Positions 61,331 through 64,000 of a stretch of 64,000 bases of DNA are shown here, piece after piece; position 1 is the first letter of the stretch; each line of letters opens with the position of its first letter. The position numbers were made by a program, and so were the translations under genes. The DNA is from CAILZL01 sp049840395 (lineage in GTDB: Bacteria; Pseudomonadota; Gammaproteobacteria; Steroidobacterales; Steroidobacteraceae), in contig JASGLD010000001.1 of assembly GCA_049840395.1 (NCBI GenBank), positions 744,001 through 808,000 on the forward strand, given 5' to 3'. Under the pieces are notes generated by a model that did not search any database, was not told where the DNA came from, and saw only the letters and a list, made by a program, of their open reading frames with translations.

Positions 61331-63097
61331 ATGGCTAACCAAGACATTCTGGTTCCCGACATTGGCGATTTCAAAGACGTTGAAATCATCGACGTGCTGG
61401 TGAAAGCCGGCGACAGCATCGAAGTCGATACGCCGCTGATCACCATCGAAACTGAAAAGGCCACCATGGATGTGCCGAGTACGGCCGCCGGCAAGGTGGA
61501 GTCGCTGGCAGTGAAGAAGGGCGATCGCGTTTCCAAAGGTTCATTGATTCTGTCGTTGTCCGGTGCAGCTGCTGAGCCCGCCAAGGCAGAGCAGAAAGCA
61601 GAAGCCAAGCCTGTCGCAGCGCCTGCACCCGCAGCTGCTCCAGTTGCAGCACCTACTGCTGCACCGGTCAGCGCTGCCGCTGCCTCCGGTAACTATGATT
61701 TCGATGTGGTTGTACTGGGTGCAGGTCCTGGTGGGTACACCGCTGCCTTCCGCGCTGCCGATATGGGCATGAAGGTCGCGTTGATCGAACGCTGGCCGAC
61801 GCTGGGCGGCGTGTGCTTGAACGTGGGCTGCATTCCCTCCAAGGCATTGCTACATGCCGCCAAGGTCATCGAAGAAGCGCACGAGATGGAAGAACACGGC
61901 ATCGTGTTCGGCAAGCCCAAGATCGACATCGACAAGCTGCGTGGCTTCAAGAACAAGGTGATCGGCAAGCTCACCAGTGGTTTGTCCGGCCTGGCCAAGC
62001 AACGCAAGGTGGAAGTCATCACCGGTGTAGGCCAGTTTGCCTCGCCGCATGAGCTTGAAGTCATCAACGGCGATGCCAAGCGCAAAGTCAGTTTCAAGAA
62101 TTGCATCATCGCTGCCGGCTCTGAGCCGGTGAAGCTGCCGGGCTATCCCGACGATCCGCGCATCATTGATTCGACCGGTGCGCTGGAACTCAATCTGCCC
62201 AAGCGCATGTTGGTAGTGGGCGGTGGCATCATCGGTCTGGAAATGGCCACCGTATACGAAGCGCTGGGCGTGAAAGTCAGCGTAGTCGAATTGATGGATG
62301 GCCTGGTGCAGGGCTGCGATCGCGATCTGGTGAAGCCTTTGGAAAAGCGCGTTACCAAGCGTTACGAAAAGATCATGGTGAAGACCAAGGTCACCAAGGT
62401 CGAAGCACTGAAGGAAGGCATCAAGGTTACCTTTGAAGGTGAGCAGGCCATCGAACCGCAGATCTACGACAAGATCCTGTTGTCCGTGGGGCGCGCGCCC
62501 AATGGCAAGAAGATCAATGCCGAAGCGGCTGGCGTCGTGGTGACTGATCGCGGCTTCATCACCGTCGATAAGCAGCAACGCACCAACGTGCCGCATATCT
62601 TCGCTATCGGTGACATCGTCGGCCAGCCCATGCTGGCGCACAAAGCCACTCATGAAGGCAAGCTCGCTGCCGAAGTGGCCTTCGGTGAAAAACGTTACTT
62701 CGATGCACGCGTTATTCCTGCGGTGGCCTACACCGATCCGGAAATCGCCTGGGTGGGTCTCACTGAAACCGAAGCCAAGGCCAAGGGCATTGCCTATGAA
62801 AAAGCGTCCTTCCCCTGGGCGGCCAGCGGTCGTTCACTGGCGCTGGGTCGCGATGACGGCATGACCAAGCTGCTATTCGATAAAGAAACCCATCGCGTAG
62901 TGGGCGGGGGCGTGGTCGGTCCTAATGCCGGTGAATTGATTGCCGAAATCGCGCTGGCTATCGAGATGGGCTGCGATGCGGCTGATATCGGTTCGACGAT
63001 TCATGCGCATCCGACCTTGTCGGAAACCATTGCGTTCTCTGCCGAAGCCTTCGAAGGTACGCTGACGGATTTGTATATTCCGAAGAAGAAGCATTGA
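61331..63097 (+). CDS. lpdA: Dihydrolipoyl dehydrogenase (E3) with N-terminal lipoyl domain
   Basis: 588 residues, about 115 longer than a plain E3. Residues 1-75 form a lipoyl domain (ETEKATMDVPSTAAGKVESL), followed by an Ala/Pro linker (about 80-115) and then the FAD-dependent disulphide reductase: FDVVVLGAGPGGYTAAFRAADMG, the redox pair in GGVCLNVGCIPSKALLHAAK, the NAD motif MLVVGGGIIGLEMATVYEALG, and the interface HAHPTLSETIAFSAEAF with the catalytic His-Glu. Reoxidises E2 lipoyl groups with NAD+. Third gene of the pdh operon. E3 enzymes with a lipoyl domain are known from Neisseria and other proteobacteria. A 38-bp stretch is identical to the first lipoyl domain of aceF. Confidence 0.97.
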   Translation: MANQDILVPDIGDFKDVEIIDVLVKAGDSIEVDTPLITIETEKATMDVPSTAAGKVESLAVKKGDRVSKGSLILSLSGAAAEPAKAEQKAEAKPVAAPAPAAAPVAAPTAAPVSAAAASGNYDFDVVVLGAGPGGYTAAFRAADMGMKVALIERWPTLGGVCLNVGCIPSKALLHAAKVIEEAHEMEEHGIVFGKPKIDIDKLRGFKNKVIGKLTSGLSGLAKQRKVEVITGVGQFASPHELEVINGDAKRKVSFKNCIIAAGSEPVKLPGYPDDPRIIDSTGALELNLPKRMLVVGGGIIGLEMATVYEALGVKVSVVELMDGLVQGCDRDLVKPLEKRVTKRYEKIMVKTKVTKVEALKEGIKVTFEGEQAIEPQIYDKILLSVGRAPNGKKINAEAAGVVVTDRGFITVDKQQRTNVPHIFAIGDIVGQPMLAHKATHEGKLAAEVAFGEKRYFDARVIPAVAYTDPEIAWVGLTETEAKAKGIAYEKASFPWAASGRSLALGRDDGMTKLLFDKETHRVVGGGVVGPNAGELIAEIALAIEMGCDAADIGSTIHAHPTLSETIAFSAEAFEGTLTDLYIPKKKH

Positions 63098-63139
63098 TTA
63101 CTGCGCGCCAGTAACGGCGCAGATTGAGTCGATTTACAC

Positions 63140-63170
63140 AAGGCCGGTTGCCCAAGCAGTCGGCCTTTTT
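63140..63170 (+). terminator. Intrinsic terminator of the pyruvate dehydrogenase operon
   Basis: AAGGCCG (63140-63146) pairs with CGGCCTT (63161-63167), with a 14-nt loop and a run of five T from 63166. Located 43 bp after the lpd stop on the + strand. Confidence 0.8.
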
Positions 63171-63246
63171 GCTTTTTCGTTTCACGAGGATAAGAATTAA
63201 CACAGCTCCGCTGTTTTAATGTTTAGTGTGAATTGGAGGGGTAGGC

Positions 63247-63963
63247 ATGAAGGAATATGTGGTTCGTTGTGTGTTAATCAAAGCGGTGCGTTCGTTGCTT
63301 CTGGCTTGGATAGTCATCTCGTCCGCTACAGCTGCAGCATGGTCGCCATACAACGAACAAAAAGCTGTCAGCGAGATGAGGAGCAGCACGCCAGCGGAGC
63401 CCGATCATTTGGTTCCATTTGTGTTTGCGGATGGCAAAGGTGCTTATGACACAAGACCGCCAAGGCTCGACGAATTAGATCTTGCGTGGTGTGAGGTATC
63501 GTATAAAGCGGATCCATCTTTCTCCGATACGACGGCGTGGTGCCTGCAGGAGGATGCAGGTCGATATCAAATAACTAGTTATAGTGCTAGTAGGGATGAT
63601 GGTTCAGATGATTCCAAGCTCCAAAAGAAAGCATCGGCATCAATTTCCAAAGAGACGGCTACGTTGATTCAACAGATTTGGATTAATGCGCTATTGCAGG
63701 CCAGGTATCCAAAGTCAGCGCCGCTTGGGTTGGATGGTGCCTACTTCTACTTCCGTACCCTGGTACGCCCAACGTATTTACAGTTGTTTGCTTCAACATA
63801 CTCACCTGGAGCGGATTTGCCCCCTCGATGGATGGTGGATGCCGGCGAAACTGTTAACGAGTTCGTGTTGTCTGACAGCCGGGATGAAAAACGTCTGTCG
63901 TTGTATCTCATTGCGCAACGCAACAAGTTATTCAATTACCTCCGTAAGACGGCGAAGAATTGA
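63247..63963 (+). CDS. Exported protein of unknown function
   Basis: 238 residues from an ATG with GGAGGGG about 6 nt upstream. Signal peptide (CVLIKAVRSLLLAWIVISSATAAA). The mature protein has two Cys (AWCEV and AWCLQ) that could form a disulphide, a helical centre (SISKETATLIQQIWINALLQARYP), then GLDGAYFYFRTLVRPTYLQLFASTYSPG and a polar helical C-terminus. No family recognised. Its A+T is higher and its codon use more mixed than in the pdh genes, suggesting a lineage-specific or transferred gene. It stands alone after the pdh terminator. Confidence 0.7.
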   Translation: MKEYVVRCVLIKAVRSLLLAWIVISSATAAAWSPYNEQKAVSEMRSSTPAEPDHLVPFVFADGKGAYDTRPPRLDELDLAWCEVSYKADPSFSDTTAWCLQEDAGRYQITSYSASRDDGSDDSKLQKKASASISKETATLIQQIWINALLQARYPKSAPLGLDGAYFYFRTLVRPTYLQLFASTYSPGADLPPRWMVDAGETVNEFVLSDSRDEKRLSLYLIAQRNKLFNYLRKTAKN

Positions 63964-64000
63964 AGTGTTTCCATCAGGGCGACTTAAGTCTTCATCTTCG

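Overview
The window is a dense, roughly 57 % GC gammaproteobacterial chromosome segment. Its housekeeping genes (parE/parC, xseB-ispA-dxs, nadC, grxD, rnt, pyrC, aceE-aceF-lpd) look ordinary for the class. The accessory content points to the Steroidobacterales/Nevskiales/Xanthomonadales side of the Gammaproteobacteria: DUF6152 proteins, several TraB/GumN paralogues, a PlpD-type patatin and GTAG-type palindromic repeats. The taxonomic call is an inference. I saw no tRNA, rRNA, CRISPR array, transposase or prophage gene.

Layout. 1-9.9 kb is the most unusual part: two divergent operons of exported proteins. The leftward operon encodes a hydrazine-synthase-alpha-like beta-propeller lipoprotein with two CxxCH sites, an SH3/barrel protein and an outer-membrane-barrel lipoprotein cut by the window edge. 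The rightward operon encodes a one-CxxCH exported protein, a lipoprotein with two tandem CxxCH modules plus a LamG domain, and a Tat-exported DUF1501-like protein. I propose that these six genes form one uncharacterised envelope redox system. 10-14.6 kb holds a patatin/Omp85 (PlpD-type) protein, a small hypothetical and a 7TM diguanylate cyclase. 14.6-18.7 kb is the leftward xseB-ispA-dxs-folE2 operon. 19-23.2 kb is parE-parC, with two copies of an 85-bp palindromic repeat bracketing parE. 23.3-29.6 kb has a serine beta-lactamase-like lipoprotein and a MarR-EmrA-EmrB-outer-membrane-factor efflux operon whose last gene is frameshifted. 29.7-31.7 kb is a three-gene operon of exported proteins of unknown function (DUF6152 plus two related proteins). 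31.9-38 kb is an envelope/LPS group: DUF374 acyltransferase, LTA-synthase-like sulfatase, polyprenyl-phosphate GT2, LpxB-N protein and ArnT-like GT39. A large PAS-GGDEF-EAL protein follows.

41-51.1 kb contains three TraB/GumN paralogues, one of them frameshifted. They flank a YtrA-type GntR regulator - ABC ATPase - permease - M16 protease operon that is headed by a perfect 26-bp palindrome. 51.3-63.1 kb is metabolic: sodB, nadC, grxD, rnt-pyrC, an M17 aminopeptidase and the pyruvate dehydrogenase operon. In that operon the E3 subunit carries its own lipoyl domain. The window ends with an orphan exported protein.

Functions rest on motifs and remembered family resemblance. No database search was run, and start codons were chosen from Shine-Dalgarno spacing and signal peptides.
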